Assembly (NCBI RefSeq): GCF_001039355.2
Contig: NW_019774092.1
Span: 548,184-612,183 of the forward strand
Length of the DNA: 64,000 nucleotides
Source of the DNA: Lingula anatina
Lineage: Eukaryota > Brachiopoda > Lingulata > Lingulida > Lingulidae
Reading direction: 5' to 3'
Both the position numbers and the translations under genes were made by a program. How positions within the stretch are numbered: position 1 is the stretch's first letter; each line of letters starts with the position of its first letter. Positions 25,433 through 38,500 of the stretch are shown here, one piece after another. The notes below the pieces were generated by a model. The model made no database searches. It saw nothing but the letters and a program-made list of their open reading frames with translations, and had not been told where the DNA came from.

Positions 25433-26319
25433 GATATGTTAGAATTTATATTTGTCATGATTGGAGTTGTCATTGGTTTTTGCCATATGACATCATGGTG
25501 AAATTCATATTCCTCCTTTCCCATAGGGTTATGTGTTATTCCCTGACTCCAGTGGGTTCTTTTTACCATCCATTAAAGAGGTAAATGCTCGTGGTATCAT
25601 GCACTACAACTTACTATATAGTAGTAAGTATACGTCACAGTATGCTGTTATTACATGTGCCTTAGGTGTTCATTACATCAACTGGCCATTTCTAGTAGAT
25701 TTCACATTTCATTACAGATTTTACATGTCAGAGGCATGTTTGCTTTTAGATGTATCAGGCAACAGTTTCATTGTCAGTTGAGTCAGGTACAAAAGAGTCA
25801 CTTAAGATGAATACTAGTAGGTTGTTTTTAAGCTCGGACAGTGGTCACCTTGCATGTCTAGGGTCATTACAGGTGGAGTGTCCTTCTGAATCAGTTCTGT
25901 TAGCCACTCTGAAAGTGGTTGAAAATTAGATATCATTAGGATAAAAATGCACCTTTTAGTTTGATGGCACATGACTCATTATAATGAAAAAATAATTCAA
26001 ACATTGTAAATTACGCATTTTCAGAGTCAATGTTATTATAATAATACATATTAATAATAGTCTGAAAAAGTAAAAATAAAAAAAGGTTTCTGCATGTATC
26101 CCTTTTTAGGGGTTTAATCCCACTATAAGTTCTCTGACCATACAGGATTGCTTAGTTATGATACTTATTACAGTAACTGTAATATTCAGCACTGTTTTTC
26201 AGCAGAAGAGTATATTATGGAGTTTTTTTTTTGCTAGTTATTCCATTCAAAATTTTTAATATTTTAGAAAAAATAAATACTAGTATATATTTTTTATTAG
26301 CCTAGGGAAGGAGGCTGTT

Positions 26320-26359
<40 letters not shown>

Positions 26360-26877
26360 ATATATGTATGAAGTTGCACCATAAGTTTAACTTTTTTTGC
26401 CAAAAGATGTGTCAATAGGTTGAAAACTAGACCATGTGGCCTGGTACTACCTTGCGCTAATGGTTTTCCTTCCTCTTTTTGTAAACCTGTGACAATTGAC
26501 AATGCTTGTGTGTAAAAATAAGCATTGGAGAAAGAAACATGTCCCCAAAAAATAAAACCCAGCGAACACAATGGGTTTGTCAATAAGGGGGGATGTGTAT
26601 TCGATAAACAGTGACTGGTATTGGATGGTGGTGATTTTTTTCCTTTTTCTTTTTTTATTCAAAACTGGTCTCATCCAAATAAGAATATTGGGTCAAATCA
26701 ATAACTAGCTGGAGACCCAGGTTTAGATATTTACCTTCTTTTCAAATATCACAATACTAGCTTGAGAAAACACTTCACAATCATAAATTTGGACTGCGTG
26801 TATAAATTTACACAACAATACTTGAAGAGTTCAATTTTATTGGAAGGTAGGTTGCGATAATCCACAAGTTTACACAG

Positions 26878-26878
<1 letters not shown>

Positions 26879-26941
<63 letters not shown>
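26879..26941. repeat. (TA)n microsatellite
   Basis: About 30 uninterrupted TA units. Just downstream (about 27065-27105) is a GC-rich segment with GGCCGTTTCGGCC and CCTGAGGCCTCGTCAGG palindromes that looks like part of a dispersed repeat. Confidence 0.9.
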
Positions 26942-26944
<3 letters not shown>

Positions 26945-27198
26945 AGAATTAAGTCAGTTCACCGTGAAAAAGTGCTCCACCCATGGCGGCGGCCCGTGGG
27001 GAGCTGGTATAATCAAGGATGTGAATAACTTAGCTTCCTCTCTCCATTTTATTTAAAAAAAGCCCTACGGCCGTTTCGGCCCTGAGGCCTCGTCAGGGGC
27101 GAAAACAAATTACCTTTTGTTTTTTCTTTAGCCAGTTTAAGTCAGTTTTAGCATTTGGCTAAATTGGCGAGTGTTAGCACTACCCCAAGTTTTACAAA

Positions 27199-27366
27199 CA
27201 GGCCCATAGCCAGGGGGGTTCGGGGGGTTAGAAAGAACCACCCTTTTTGCTGGGAAACGGTCCACTCTGGGTAAAATTTGACTTATGTACTTGAGGATTT
27301 TATGGTAAAAGGTCCATTTTTTTCAGAAAACAAACCCCCCTTCTGAAATTGCTGGCTACGGGCCTG
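27199..27366. mobile_element. MITE with CAGGCCC(A/G)TAGCCAG termini
   Basis: The left end CAGGCCCATAGCCAG and right end CTGGCTACGGGCCTG are inverted repeats with one mismatch, enclosing about 140 bp that is G-rich on the left and C-rich on the right. ACAAA occurs on both flanks and may be part of a target duplication. It resembles hAT-type non-autonomous elements (inference). Confidence 0.65.
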
Positions 27367-29553
27367 ACAAATGTACAGTTAGAGACGAGCTGCAGTTTAC
27401 TGCAAGCAACATTTAGAGTAACAAATATCAGGAAAAGCCTGTCTTGAAACATCTTACTGCCAGTCACGAATTCATCATTTTTATGCACGCATGGTTATTT
27501 ATAAATATAGTTTCTGATGTCATATTGTTTTGTAAACGTAGTCTCCAGTTACAGCTGGCTATTTTAATGAAGTTGTTATTGACATCAACAGACCAATTAT
27601 CTTCTTTCTTAAGACACGATTTAGCCATACTTGAAGCCCTGTGTGCTACGTAATTATACGTTCTTGTTGAAGAGAAGACATTAAATTTTTGTCATTTGGC
27701 AGTATTGGAGAAAAGTGGAGACTAGATATTTCAGGCCTTGGTTGTCCCTGTGAAAGTCAAATAGTATGTCACAATGTCCAAATTAGCACATCCACTGTTA
27801 TTAACATTGTCAGTAATTTTCAGTTCTGAGTCCAGTGATTGAAGGTTGGGAGGCTTACTAGTAATTAATTCAGGTTGAAAAAATGTTGGACTAGTAATAG
27901 TATGTGTATTTAGTTAAGTGTATGATATGATTTTGTTTATGATGCACGACAGCTAGAGACATTTGTTGATTTGTTATAATCACTATTCACCAAATGTTTA
28001 AATTAACTTTTAAATTATCTTTCCCAAAAAGAGAAGGTAACCTTGAAAGACGCAATACTGAAATCAAAAATATTTATTCATCTCTAAAACAATTGCCTGA
28101 CATGACATTTACATTTAGTACAGTGCAGATCGATGTTTCATTTAATTATCGTGTTCCTAGGTAATATGATACCTTGGCATGGTACTAGTAAGCATTGTAC
28201 TTGTGCATCAAGTTATATGCCAAGAACATGGAAACATTAAAACATTTCAAATGAAAGTGGAGATTTTGGTAGCCATACAAAGATTAGTCTGAATAAGATA
28301 TATGAGGAAGACTATGTACTAGTATGCTATGTCTTTTATACTAAACAGTTGATCACTAGAGAAAAAAGCTAGTAATGACATGATATCTAATTGCTAATAG
28401 ACAGATAATATGTTGCTTGTGGGTGATTTTGATGTATAATTTAGTATTTTCATTTAAGATATTATGTAATTATTGTTGCATGGACATTTTCCTCTCTTAT
28501 CCATTTTTTTTCCTTTGGCCAAAAAAAAGGGTTTATAAGAAAATAAGCAGTCATATATATGTAGATGTGGGTTTTTAAAAATTTACACCATTGGTAGTCT
28601 GGATGCAAAAATAACTTCTCAATGTGTACAAGTTTTAGAATTTTGTGTAGGCATTCTATTTCCTCACCTATTACCTCACACATGAAACATTTCCTGTATG
28701 AAATATTTCACAAGGGTCCTAAGAAAAAATTGTGACTACTGTAATATATATAATTAAGCTACGTTACATGTATCTATCATCACAGGAAGCGACTGTGATT
28801 TTAAAACTGTTGAGTCTGTGGACTCATGTTGGACTGTTTCTAATGGGAGACTATAATTTGTAGACTGTCAGTCATTAAAAGGTAAACCCTGTTCTGTATC
28901 TGATGCCACGGATGTTTAAGTTTAAACCAAAGTTTACATAACAAGACTTAGAAAAGTTCATTTGTATTCTCGATAGACTGGCTGAGGTGTGAAAGAGGGA
29001 GACGCAATGTCTTCAAAGAGACAAAATTGTAAATCCAGTTATAGATTTAAAACATTTTATTTTTTGTTTAAACCCACGTCTTTACTAGAAAACTAGTGCT
29101 GGAGTGTGGGCGTAGATACAGTTTTGTATTTCACGATGTTTTCCAATATTCATTCCTTTTTGTGATTTAGAACAGGCATGGTTTTACCTTTAGAAGTCAG
29201 GCTAGGACATGAAAACCAAAGGGTGATTCAGGGCCAGTATGATCATGTTATGAAAAGATAAAATGTGGTATATGATCATGTTGATTTATTTCCATGACAT
29301 AGAGGCATTGTGCAAACAATTTGTTTTCCAAAGGTCTTCCTTGCAGCTATATAATACGACACGGTACATCTGTGCGTCATAATCTCTGTGCAATCCAGGG
29401 GTTGTCAGTCCTTGAGGATAGAAGAGTTTTGCCGAGTTGAATCCAGTGTATGTGTTATATAATTCATCATATATTGCAATGTAATACATTTGGATGTATT
29501 TTCACATTACTAAATATAATCACATAATAAATGGTATTTCTGCTTTATTTCAG

Positions 29554-32500
29554 ATATTACACTAGAAAGAGAACTTTGGGTAGCGCGTTTGGAAAACTGT
29601 GGTCTTCTGTTGTGAGAAAAAGCCAGCTGAACTACTTGCAGTAGGAGCTAATTCCGATAATGTGGCTGGTTGCCCGTTTAACTGCTTTGGCAGTGCTAGC
29701 TTGCTGGCATGGCTCAGCAGCTGAAACCCCTGCGTAAGTTATTTTTGTCAATATTTTAATTTAAAGCCTATTGTTTTAGATGTCATTTTTATTGAAATAA
29801 AGATAATTTGGTTTGAATAATTATGTAGTGATATGGAATGTTTTGAAAACTTTTCTTGTTGAGAAAAATGTTTGATGAAGACCTGGTCCATTTTTATATT
29901 GCCTAATTGGACAAAAATATATTTTCCTGTATTTAGCTATTTTTTTTAATGTGTCCTAACTGTTATTTTGTCTTCAGTCATATTATAATAGATCCTGATA
30001 GATATTATACAGTAAAATTAATTACTAGTACTGTCACAGTCATTATTTTTCACCTTTGGCTAATTGGCGTTAGTTGAGAAAGAAGGGTGTGACTTCAGAT
30101 TATAAAACACTGATATATGATCACACTGTAATTTGTGGCAGGAGGCTAGAATTAACCATCTTGTCTCCATGTTGCAGCTATCTAGTGTTAGCACCGCAGG
30201 TGTTTCGTGCTGGTATGACATACAATGTCAGCGTGACATCCTTCCGTGCTGGAACCCCACAGGCCGCATTGACCATTGTGGACAATTCAACTGGGCAGAG
30301 TGTGGCCACTGTTACGTCACCTCCTTTAACCCAAGGTAACCAAAGAGTTTAATTTACGGACCCTTTTAGCGTAAGTTTTAGATGACAGGGGCAGATCCAG
30401 ATATATTTTCTGACAGGCTTCCGAATTATCTTTATTGTTTCGTCCTCCATTTTTGACCGTCTTCCATCAGAAAAAATTAGGTACCCATTTATGTAAACTT
30501 GAAAATCTGACCGTCTTCCAGAAGACCCAGAAGACGGCCTAAATCCCCCCTGACAATGGATTTGAGGGATTTAGGCATCATCATTCAATAATCTGAAACT
30601 TAGACTGCATTCCCACAGATATTTAGATGGATATGTCCCCCTGGGGAGTCTCACTAGATTGCTGTCAGCTAACCAGCTTGAATGTCTCTTCCGCCTACTA
30701 AAAGCTGTAAGGGGGTAATTAACTTTTGTGTGCGCTCGGCTCCCGGAAGCTGACAGCAATTTAGCGTGAACCCCCAGGGAGTTAGGTTGATCCAGATGGA
30801 TCAATCTAAATCTGTGGGAACCCAGTCTTAATCTGGATTCTGAGAACAATTATTCAATTTTTGCATTTTCATGGAAAAGCCACATCGCTTGTATAGCCTA
30901 GCATGACACTCGGATTTCTTAGACATCATTATTTCATGTGAGATCTTTTTTTTTTACTTGCAGGGGTGCCATCTTTAGTGTCCTTGCAGGTAGGCAGTTG
31001 GAAGCATTCAGCAGACTAGATTACTTATCTTGAAATAGTCATCCACAAACGAGAAGATATTTTGTAAAGAAATATAAAATATACTTATTTAGAGTAAATA
31101 ACATTCTTTTTGTCATGAGACCTTATTAAATGAATTGCATTTTATAAAATAATGATGGCCATGCACTTTTTCAAGTTGAAGTTTTCAGAGATTTTAAAAA
31201 GAGAATAATATTAAATTAAATTTTAAAAAATAGATGATTTTTATCTTTAAAATGAGTATTTATACCTTACAATAACCATTTTTTGAACCTCATAGATTCC
31301 TTCAGATGCTACAAGAAGTAAATTTAGTCTGAAAGTGCAGCTGGACTCCATTAAAAACTCGTCCTCGGTGAACATGCATCAAAAGACCATGTCTGTATTT
31401 ATTCAGACAGATAAAGCAATGTACAAGCCTGGGCAACTGGGTAAGAAAGCGCATCAGGTGGCTGTTTAAGTTCTATCATGGTAAAGTTCATAACCATGCT
31501 ATTTTAGGCTACATTCGAAACAGCACACTTACTAGTCCATGGGTCAAATATGCCTACCCACTTAAAAGATTGCCATCTAATCCCGCAATAGGCACAGGAT
31601 AGATTCTCCATGAGTATTGTGTAACAAGCATTCAAGTGGAACTGCCATATTTAATCAATAGACTAGTTATTCTGCTGTCGTGAATGTGTTCTAGTTTTAT
31701 TTTCAAAAAAGCTGATTTTTGTACAGATATCATCATTGGATGTTAATAACTCAAGGCTGTTCTCTCTCTCAAGATATTCAGAAATGAACAACTTGCAAGT
31801 CTCATAATTTGGACCAATTGGGTAAAAAACTTTTTGGTCATTAAAAAACCTCTGTATACAGCTGTCTAAAGAATTGAGAAAGCGTAATGTTTGATTAATT
31901 TACTGTACAGTAACAGTAGACAAATGTTCCTCCGTATGTAATTTCAGTCAACTACCGTGTATTTGCGGTGAAGCCAGATCTTTTGCCATATATGGGACCC
32001 ATTAACATTGACGTTTTTGTGAGTATTTTGTGGCTAAGTGTTATGATTTTTTATAAAGTTTGCCGAAGGTGCTATAATAATAATGTTGTAGACTTAAAGA
32101 ATCACAATCTAGAAATGGGGTTAATTTTTCCTTTTTTAATTTAAAAATCAGAACCATTTGGAAATTTAAAGCAGTCGCTCATTAGCAAAGGAAAGGATGA
32201 GTTGTTGACATTGAAGCTATTTTCCATCATTCTGGTTCCTCTTGAACTCTCTTCTGGTAAGGCTATGAGGAAAGGGAAGCAGTGTCATTCACCATATTTG
32301 GTGATAGCTCTAGTTAATTACTGTAACAGCTCCTCATAGTTACTTAAGGCCGGTGATAGGGTTAAATACGCTTAAAATCATGTTTTTGAGTTTTTTGTGT
32401 GTTTATATTAATTAAAAAAGTATCTAACGTTGGATGTAATAATTTTTATGAATTTGCATCGCAAAATGTGTCTTTTGATGAGTTTTTCAACCGACACGCG

Positions 32501-35500
32501 CCCCAGTCAGGCTGACAACTAAGCCACGCCTCTGTTACTAAGGGCCGTTGCCATGAGGGGTTCGGAGCACAGTTAATGAGTTATAAGCCGATTACGTGTG
32601 CGGTAATAGGTCATAAGTCTTACATCAGCTTAGCAGCGAAGAAGTCTAGCTAGTACACTATGGGGAAGAGAAAAGTTCGTGTTAAAAGTCCATTTCCTGA
32701 GGAAAGAAAGAAAATTTTGAAAGAGAGTAGGGCCTATGCGTGGCGGTTGGGGAAAACCGGTCCTATTTGTTCAGATGGATGACTGATTTCTGAATACCTA
32801 ATAAATGGGCAAAAGAGTTAATCGAATTGTCTAAATTAATTGACAAATGAAAGAAAAATCGATAAATAAAAAAAACGCTAAAAAGGATACTTTTAGCCTA
32901 GCTAATTTTTGCAATATATATCGGCGAGCGTATCTGCGACACGTTACGAAACCGGAAATGATTGTTGGTCGCCGTTTGCAAAAGGTAAATGTAATGTTGA
33001 CAAAATAAAATTTTATTCTACAAGATATGATATCATGGAGCTTGAGAGACACGCGAAAAATTGTAATTTCAAAATCACTGATCAAGCGGGAAGAAAGAGT
33101 TCAAAATGTATCCAAAAATGAAAATCACAAAAAGACCCCGAGAATAGTCAAGACTAGCAGGTAAAAAGCAAATAGGGTCTTAGAGTCATGTGTGTAAAAA
33201 TAAGATATTTATTCAAAAGCCTTCTCTCAGCCACTTTTATCGCTGATTCTTGTGCAGNCGAGAAGATATTTTGTAAAGAAATATAAAATATACTTATTTA
33301 GAGTAAATAACATTCTTTTTGTCATGAGACCTTATTAAATGAATTGCATTTTAGAAAATTATGTTGGCCATGCACTTTTTCAAGTTGAAGTTTTCAGAGA
33401 TTTTAAAAAGAGAATAATATTAAATTAAATTGAAAAAAAAAAAGATGATTTTTATCTTTAAAATGAGTATTATTACCTTACAATAACCATTTTTTGAACC
33501 TCATAGATTCCTTCAGATGCTACAAGAAGTAAATTTAGTCTGAAAGTGCAGCTGGACTCCATTAAAAACTCCTCCTCGGTGAACATGCATCAAAAGACCA
33601 TGTCTGTATTTATTCAGACAGATAAAGCAATGTACAAGCCTGGGCAACTGGGTAAGAAAGCGCGTCAGGTGGCTGTTTAAGTTCTATCATGGTAAAGTTC
33701 ACAACCATGCTATTTTAGGCTACATTTGAAACAGCACACTTACTAGTCCATGGGTCAATTATGTCTACCCACTTAAAACATTGCCATCTAATCCCGCAAT
33801 AGGGCACAGGATAGATTCTCCATGGGTATTGTGTAACAAGCATTCAAGTGGAACTGCCATATTTAATCAATAGACTAGTTATTCCGCTGTTGTGAATGTG
33901 GCCTTAAGGCTAGTCCTTTCTGGGTACAAAAAAGTGCTCTAGTTTTATTTTCAAAAGAGCTGATTTTTTTACGGATTTTGTCATTGGATGTAAATAACTA
34001 CTTGCTGTTCTCTCTCAAGATATTCAGAAATGAACAACTTGCAAGTCTCATAATTTGGATCAATTGGGTAAAAAACTTTCTGGTCATTAAAAAACCTCTT
34101 TGTACAGCTGTCTAAAGAATTGAGAAAGTGTAATGTTTGATTAATTTACTGTACAGTAACAGTAGACAAATGTTCCTCCATATGTAATTTCAGTCAACTA
34201 CCGTGTATTTGCGGTGAAGCCAGATCTTTTGCCATATATGGGACCCATTAACATTGACGTTTTTGTGAGTATTTTGTGGCTAAGTGTTATGATTTTTTAT
34301 AAAGTTTGCCGAAGGTGCTATGATAATAATGTTGTAGACTTAAAGAATCACAATCTAGAAATGGGGTTAATTTTTCCTTTTTGGCAAGGCTACAAGGAAA
34401 GGGAAGCAGTGTCATTCACCATATTTGGTGATAGCTCTAGTTAATTACTGTAACAGCTCCTCATAGTTTCTTAAAAGGTATTGATACAGGGACTTTACTC
34501 TGAATACTGTTCATACCATTATTAGAAGTTACACCCGAATAAATCATGCGTTGGACTTTTTGCTCATGTTAACTTGGTTTTTGTAATAAAAGTAACTTAT
34601 CACAATCTGAATAATACAGTTACTGTGACTATGATTATTGCACATTATCGATAAGATTCTATTTGAGTTGAAGATTGTTGAAATATTTTATAAAATGTCA
34701 TTGTAGGATCCCAAAGGCAACAAGATCAGACAGTATGTTGACCAGAGGAATGACAGTGCCATGGGTGAGGATTTTAATATTTATATTTATTTATGTATTT
34801 ATTTTTTAAAGTGTTGCATTTTCTTAAAACATAAATTCAAAAAACCAGTATACAATAAACTACTAATAAAAAGAATACCCAGCCATATTTGGCTTATGAG
34901 ACACAGTTAATCAAATTCATTGTCACTGCATCAGATTTATATTGCTTATAGTTAAACAGGACTTTTTAACATTTGATTAACTTCAGTTCTTTTATCTCCA
35001 TTCTTTATGTTGAACTTTCAGGAGTTCTGACCAAATCCCTTCAACTGACAAGTTTACCTGTTCTTGGAGATTGGAAGATTAAAGTGAATGCTGGGGTGAG
35101 TGGGATGGATTAGTGTTTTTTTTTTNNNNNNNNNNNNNNNNNNNNNNNNNNNNNNNNNNNNNNNNNNNNNNNNNNNNNNNNNNNNNNNNNNNNNNNNNNN
35201 NNNNNNNNNNNNNNNNNNNNNNNNNNNNNNNNNNNNNNNNNNNNNNNNNNNNNNNNNNNNNNNNNNNNNNNNNNNNNNNNNNNNNNNNNNNNNNNNNNNN
35301 NNNNNNNNNNNNNNNNNNNNNNNNNNNNNNNNNNNNNNNNNNNNNNNNNNNNNNNNNNNNNNNNNNNNNNNNNNNNNNNNNNNNNNNNNNNNNNNNNNNN
35401 NNNNNNNNNNNNNNNNNNNNNNNNNNNNNNNNNNNNNNNNNNNNNNNNNNNNNNNNNNNNNNNNNNNNNNNNNNNNNNNNNNNNNNNNNNNNNNNNNNNN

Positions 35501-38500
35501 NNNNNNNNNNNNNNNNNNNNNNNNNNNNNNNNNNNNNNNNNNNNNNNNNNNNNNNNNNNNNNNNNNNNNNNNNNNNNNNNNNNNNNNNNNNNNNNNNNNN
35601 NNNNNNNNNNNNNNNNNNNNNNNNNNNNNNNNNNNNNNNNNNNNNNNNNNNNNNNNNNNNNNNNNNNNNNNNNNNNNNNNNNNNNNNNNNNNNNNNNNNN
35701 NNNNNGATATTTTCATCACATTTAAAAGTACAAGTTTCACAAATTTATTACTGATAGTTACATACAATGACAGTTTACATTGATTGTACAATGTGCTTTA
35801 TGAAATTGTATTAAATTTTTGTTTTTATTTCATATTGTAGGGTCAAAAAGTAGAGAAAGTATTCACAGTTGCAGAGTATGGTAAGTCATTTATAAAATTA
35901 ATTTAGATTACTTTGATTAGTATGTTATTGAATATCACATTGTCTTTCAAGAAATGTACCATTTTTATAACCTATTCTCTCAGAAATTTACTTAGGATAT
36001 AATAATCAAAGTCCCCAAAAAGGTGACATTATCAAGATGGAGAATAATCAATTTAAAATGATAAAATAAAACCCTGGCTTTTTTGCATTAACTTATTTTA
36101 TAACTAATAGCCATCACCCAATCTTTATGGCAAACTCCGAGGTCACTTGTCAACCTTATTTAAGAATCCTTAATTGACAGTGATATAAATAGCTAGTCAG
36201 ATGATGATGAAAGATTTTTTTTTCAGTTTTGCCCTTGTACGAGGTCAAAGTGACCCTTCCCCCTTACGGATTGACAAGAACACAAGAAAAGATCATAGGC
36301 CAAGTGGAGGCAAAGTATGACACTTTTTTGGGGGGGAACGTTAAATGATTTATTCAAGTTGCAAAATTATTCCATTACTTTTCTTTCACATTGAGATTAT
36401 TTAGCTTAATTATGCAAACTTTTTATACCACTACTATGGTGGCTGGGGGAGTGGGGCGTATGCATTATTTTGGGTTCAATCGGTGCATTTCAGCAGGAAA
36501 AGCAGCTAGCAAAATAACAAGTTTGTTTTTATGGAAAAAGATGCCTATTGACTGGAAAAAGGCCTGAAAGAAAATGAATGGAAATGAATAGAATGAACTT
36601 AAAGAAAAAAGGAAGACATTTGTTTTTCTATATTAGTATCAGTTTCAGAATCTGATTTGAGAATAACTGAACATTTGCATACAGTTGAGGCTATGGTAGT
36701 ATCTTTTAGTATGGCCTTAAGTTTGCTGGATTCCATTTCAGGTACACATATGGAAAAGGTGTCAAAGGAAAAGTGACATTAAAAGCCATGTTTGTGCCCT
36801 TGTACCAGTATTCTAGAAGTCCTTCTGTGAAAAGTATCATGAAAAAAATGGATGTAAGTTAGAAAAAAAACTTTTTTGTTTTGACTGGATGTATAACAGA
36901 CATCATACCTTAGGATCTGCAGCACAGTTAAAGCGGGTTTTGCTGATTTTGACAGTTATAATACACCAGTAGCAAAAAAAGTCTAGTTTCTCATGAAAAT
37001 CAAGGCAATACCATGCAGGCACAAATCATTTTAGAAAATGAATATCAAATGAAAGGTTTTTTGAGGACAACTTTTTTGCCTTTTTTGTTGTAACAGTTAC
37101 AAAGTGGTATTCATCCCTTGAATTCTGATTGGCTAGAAGTGTAGGCTGGGACAACTGCTTGAGATGTCACCTTTGTTTCAGATAGGGAAGTTCAAAATGG
37201 GGAAAGTTTTTGCAGAATTTTTCTTTTTTATTAATAGGGGCGGATCCAGAGATATTTTTTGACAGTCTTCCAAATTAATAACATCTTTGTTGATCCATCC
37301 CCCATTTTTGACCATCTTTCAACACAAAAAATTAGATGCCAGCCAATGTAAACTTGAAAAATTGTGACAGTCTTCCGAAAGACCCAGAAGGCAGACTCCA
37401 TCCACCCCTGGTTAACCATTTGATCCAAAGGCTAATTTTGCTTTGGGTCAACTGAGCAGTTAAAAATGTTCAAGGGTTCCCACATTGAAATTGCTGGCTA
37501 CAGTAATTATGGTAACTACGCAATCTTTAAAATGGAGAGAAATTGTGAATTTTACGGATGCTGTATTTTTAAGTCTTAATTTCTTTAAATCGTTCCTATT
37601 GATTGGTCTTATTGATTGGTCTTCAAGTACTTGTTCTAATAATTGTATGTTGTATCTAATACCCCCATATAAAGCTGTCTGCCTTTGGTGATTTTTTGAA
37701 GGTCTGCTATAATGATTATTAATAATATCTAGTGATCTTACCTTAATTTCTCACGCAGTACCTTTCTTTTTTCTTTAATGAAGACTATGGATGTAAGTAT
37801 GAAATTGTGTCGATGCATGCGATGTGTTCTTTTTAAATGTAAATGTAAAGTATTGTAATAAGCCTGTATTCAGAGAGCTCACTGACAGTGAGTTTCTCTG
37901 CATTAAGTTCAGCCGTCTAAACTGGTATCTAAACCAGCCATGTGGTAACTTCTACTTAGCCCAGTGTAATTGTAACAGTTACTGTAACAGTTACAGTTAA
38001 TGTAGAAAAAAATGGACCAGGTATTAAAATTTACTGTTGACTAGGGTCCTTGACTGAAAATTCTGTTACTAGTATATATTGTTATGTATAAATATTTACA
38101 AAAGCATTATTTTGGCCCCCATTTTCCACCGATTTCAATCCACACATTGCAAAGGGTTGCTACAATATTTGTGTGATTTTCACCATATTTCTGGACTAAA
38201 TGTGTCAAGTTTGATTGAGAGTGACGTACTAGATTAATAAGTGCACACCTTTGACTTGTGACTACATATTTTACAAAGGGGTGTATACGCATTAGCATCA
38301 TTGTAAAAGAATGGAGTTAATGTTATAATTATAGCATTTTGATAAACATCACCCATTTGTAGATTACGTGTGCACAGCTCCATTCAAAGTGTGGAGCTAG
38401 TGCTGGAATGGTGAACAGATGTTATTTTAAAAGTTGTATCAGTTGTACTTGCTAGATGTTTCTGCCTGAAAAATTGTACCTCTGTTGTTGTATCTATAAC

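Larger units (their letters stand above)
18026..29553. other. Non-coding region upstream of the CD109-like coding start
   Basis: 18026-24430 repeats 9926-15885 with two extra MITEs (21779-22035, 22091-22427). 24430-29553 is single copy and shows microsatellites ((AT)n 25362-25426, (TG)n 26321-26356, (TA)n 26879-26941), a partial MITE (about 24520-24728), a CAGGCCC-ended MITE (27199-27366) and no convincing exon. It is probably first-intron sequence if the upstream UTR exon is real. Confidence 0.55.

Noticed and set aside
35054-35791. Open frames of more than 200 codons across 35054-35791 on both strands
   Set aside because: They consist almost wholly of unknown residues from the 580-N gap.
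37768-37793. Possible extra CD109-like exon ending ACTATGGAT/GTAAGT
   Set aside because: It has a donor-like end in both alleles, but the only acceptor (ACGCAG at about 37759) gives 34 nt, which breaks the phase between exons 36853 and 38818 that already join in frame.
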